Assembly: GCA_026873275.1 (NCBI GenBank)
Contig: JANTUC010000004.1
Location: forward strand, 620,001 to 684,000
Direction of reading: 5' to 3'
DNA from: Pseudopithomyces maydicus
Lineage: Eukaryota; Ascomycota; Dothideomycetes; Pleosporales; Didymosphaeriaceae
Length of the DNA stretch: 64,000 nt
In this document: positions 61,985-64,000 of the stretch, one piece after another
Position numbering within the stretch: position 1 is the first letter of the stretch
Layout: each line of letters begins with the position of its first letter
Program-made: the position numbers and the translations under genes
Notes under the pieces: generated by a model
Seen by the model: the letters and a program-made list of their open reading frames with translations, nothing else
Database searches by the model: none
What the model was told of the DNA's origin: nothing

Positions 61985-63115
61985 GTTGGGCGACGTGTGG
62001 CTGTAAAGAGTGAGGGGTTAAGAATGCGATGGATAGGTTGCTACGCTGGGGAGGCGGGCGGTGGAGTAGCGTGCAATGGTGATGCGTGCTGTGCTCGCGG
62101 GAGATGGTGCGACGTTCCTGCGCTGCGGCAGAGGACGTGCCAGAGACGGGAGCGCGGAGTGGCGGGTAAAGGTAAGGAGCGGCGGGTCGTGAGAGCGAGT
62201 TCGACTTGCGGACCAGCGACCGTCACGGCGGCGTTCACGGGCGGCGGCTGCGTGGGCAGAGACGTGGGCAACGCTGTGCTGGGGGAGAGCGGGCGGGATA
62301 GGGGAGGAATGAGAACGCTCGGGTGTTAGTGTTGTTCTTGGTGCCCGGACTAGCCGCATACAGCAGTGACGATCAAGGCGCCCGCCTTCCTCGCGAGATT
62401 GCTCACCGCTGGGCACACACTGGAGCCAGCGCACATATTCGCTGGTCAGCAAACACTGGCTGGCTGCGCGTGCTGAAATGTAAAATCATGGCTCCAAGAC
62501 TATAGTGGAAAACAAAGCATGGCAGATGATGGCCTGCAACACCCGTCTTTGGAAGAGCGGATGATAGATGGATGGATGCCACTGATGCTCCAGCTGTTCA
62601 GGAGACCTGCGACACTCAACCATCTGTTAAGAACGTTTTCTGCCCAGTAGATGGCCATGTGACACTTTGCTGATGGACTACTGAGTATCTACTCTTGGGT
62701 GCGCAAATGAGTTGATGAGAAGACCCATAGTACACCCACACCGCATCTCCTCGCCCACCACAACGCTGCTGCGCAGCACCACTGCACTTGAAGCTCCAAG
62801 CACCAGCATGGTAGCTGAGTTTTGCGTTTTGCGTTTTGCGTTTTGCGTTCTGCTGGCATATGGTTTGATTGAACTCCTTGCTTCGTTTGCTGAGCGAGTG
62901 AGTCTAGTGATGGCGCATTGGGCCCCAGGCGCTTGCTCGAACATCTCACGTGACTCCCCCGCTGCGCTTACCGGAAATAGCACAACGCACTCTGATTTTC
63001 GAAGTGAAGCAACACGCCGCCCGCCGCGAGCACCTCTGCGCAACCCCTCGCTGAGCCCGCTTCGAAGCCCCATAGCGAAACCGCAGACGGATCCGCGATC
63101 CCCAGTCTGCCCAGC
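61985..63115. promoter_or_regulatory. Divergent intergenic region, G-gamma / eIF3a
   Basis: Both genes must draw promoters from this 1.1-kb region. It has a CACGTG E-box at about 62947-62952 (in ATCTCACGTGACTC) and a seven-base tandem (TTTTGCG, four copies) at about 62818-62850. No additional gene is recognised. Confidence 0.45.
62818..62850 (+). repeat. TTTTGCG seven-base tandem repeat
   Basis: About four direct copies of TTTTGCG with a degenerate last unit, in the region upstream of eIF3a. No function is evident. Confidence 0.75.
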
Positions 63116-64000
63116 ATGGCGCCGCCGCCGCACAGCAAGCCCGAGAACACTCTGTCCGTTGCCTCGTACTCGAACACATCTTACAGCACCATTGCTAACA
63201 GACTTTCAGCAAACGCGCACAAGAACTGATCGGAGTGCAGCAGCCCCAGGCTGCGCTGCAGCTTCTTCACGAACATGTCATCTCCAAGCGCACACGCAAC
63301 AGCCCCATCGCCTCGCTCGAGCCGGTGATGATCTTGTTTGTTGAGTTGTGCGTGGATCTCCGAAAAGGCAAGCTCGCCAAAGATGGCCTGTACCAGTACA
63401 AGAACACCGCACAAAACACAAATGTCGGCACTATTGAGGTATGGATAATTAAAGGCAGAGAAAAGTGGTTGCGCTAATGCCGCCCAGGTCGTGTTCAAGC
63501 GCTTCATCGAGCTCGCCGAGAAGAAGGTCACGGATGCCCAAAGCAAAGCGGCCGAAGTGCACAAGGCCAGCGAAGGTCCCTCCGATGGTGCCGAGGAGGA
63601 GACGGGCTCAAAGACTGTGGATGATCTTGAGGCATCTGAGACCCCTGAGTCGATCCTCCTCTCCACGGTTTCTGGCGAACAGTCAAAGGACCGCACCGAC
63701 CGTGCCATCGTCACGCCGTGGCTCAAGTTCCTCTGGGAGACATACCGCACGGTATTGGATATCTTCAAGAACAATGCTCGCCTCGAGATCATGTATCAGT
63801 CCACTGCTCTGCAGGCGTTCCAGTTCTGCCAGAACTACACCAGGAAGACTGAGTTCCGCCGCCTTTGCGAGCTTCTACGCAACCATCTTCAGAACGCAGC
63901 CAAATTCTCGTCCCAGATGCACGCTATCAACCTGTCGGATCCAGACACCCTTCAGCGCCACCTCGACACGCGTTTCCAGCAGTTGGATGTTGCAGTTAAG
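63116..64000 (+). CDS. TIF32: Translation initiation factor eIF3 subunit a, 5' part
   Basis: This is the scaffold subunit of the eIF3 complex in translation initiation, in the cytosol. The gene runs off the end of the window. Exons: 63116-63153, 63210-63438, 63488 onward; introns 56 nt (GTCCGT..TTCAG, GCTAACAG branch) and 49 nt (GTATGG..CCCAG, GCTAATG branch). The short first exon codes MAPPPHSKPENTL and joins to KRAQELIGVQQPQAALQLLH. The visible part includes the conserved N-terminal region SPIASLEPVMILFVELCVDLRKGK, LYQYKN, KFLWETYRTVL and the later CELLRNHLQNAAKFSSQMHA, which belongs to the eIF3a spectrin-like/PCI-proximal part. No frame break is seen in the 885 bases available. Confidence 0.94.

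Noticed and set aside
1..64000. tRNA, rRNA, CRISPR arrays, phage or insertion-sequence genes, biosynthetic gene cluster core enzymes
   Set aside because: I looked for tRNA-like GGTTCGA arms, rRNA-like blocks, regularly spaced repeats, transposase/reverse transcriptase motifs and PKS/NRPS/terpene synthase motifs and found none. The genome is eukaryotic, so CRISPR is not expected. A covariance-model search for tRNAs would be decisive.

Overview
This window is nuclear DNA of a filamentous ascomycete (Pezizomycotina, probably Dothideomycetes). The basis is that genes lie on both strands and carry short introns of about 46-116 nt, nearly all GT-AG with a CTNAC/CTGAC-like branch point just before the acceptor. 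The gene repertoire is also fungal: Spc7, a NUC-1/PalcA-type bHLH factor, DUF3425-type bZIP, a fungal G-gamma, a Cln/Puc1-type G1 cyclin and a membrane-anchored multicopper oxidase. The class assignment is inference from the style of the proteins, not from a database search.

Layout. 0-7 kb: tail of an unknown basic/serine-rich protein, a D-2-hydroxyacid dehydrogenase, and two neighbouring secreted/surface proteins. 7-12.2 kb: a divergent pair of mitochondrial carrier and the FACT subunit SPT16. 12.2-23.4 kb: gene-poor, with a possible HET-domain relic, a small single-pass membrane protein, a G1/S cyclin and a 5.8-kb stretch without a convincing gene. 23.4-29.3 kb: a type II membrane-anchored multicopper oxidase divergent from a secreted acid phosphatase, then a single-pass surface protein. 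29.8-33.6 kb: the kinetochore scaffold Spc7. 33.7-41.5 kb: secreted carboxylesterase, small membrane protein, phosphatidylserine-decarboxylase-like protein, four-helix membrane protein, PAF-acetylhydrolase-like lipase. 42-52 kb: OXNAD1-like oxidoreductase divergent from a monoacylglycerol lipase, a CDF metal transporter, xylulokinase, a short-chain dehydrogenase and an enoyl-CoA hydratase. 53.5-64 kb: bZIP regulator, AT-rich spacer with a MITE-like hairpin, NUC-1-type bHLH regulator, heterotrimeric G-protein gamma subunit, and the 5' part of eIF3a.

The genes are mostly unrelated housekeeping and accessory genes. I see no biosynthetic gene cluster, mobile-element cargo region or defence-type system. 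Weak functional links are the phosphate regulator (NUC-1 type) with an acid phosphatase in the same window, and several lipid hydrolases.

The most notable signal is technical or evolutionary. Seven apparent frameshifts in five genes (2-hydroxyacid dehydrogenase, the 4950 surface protein, SPT16, Spc7 three times, enoyl-CoA hydratase) all have the same sign, one missing base, and all lie at or beside a homopolymer of 4-6 bases. Two of the genes are expected to be essential. This looks like homopolymer under-calling in the assembly rather than gene decay. I report those genes as single loci and mark the break positions. The G-gamma gene (three exons, 94 codons) and many exon joins were found by reading splice sites by eye. 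All coordinates of introns are inferred from frame, conserved protein continuity and splice motifs.
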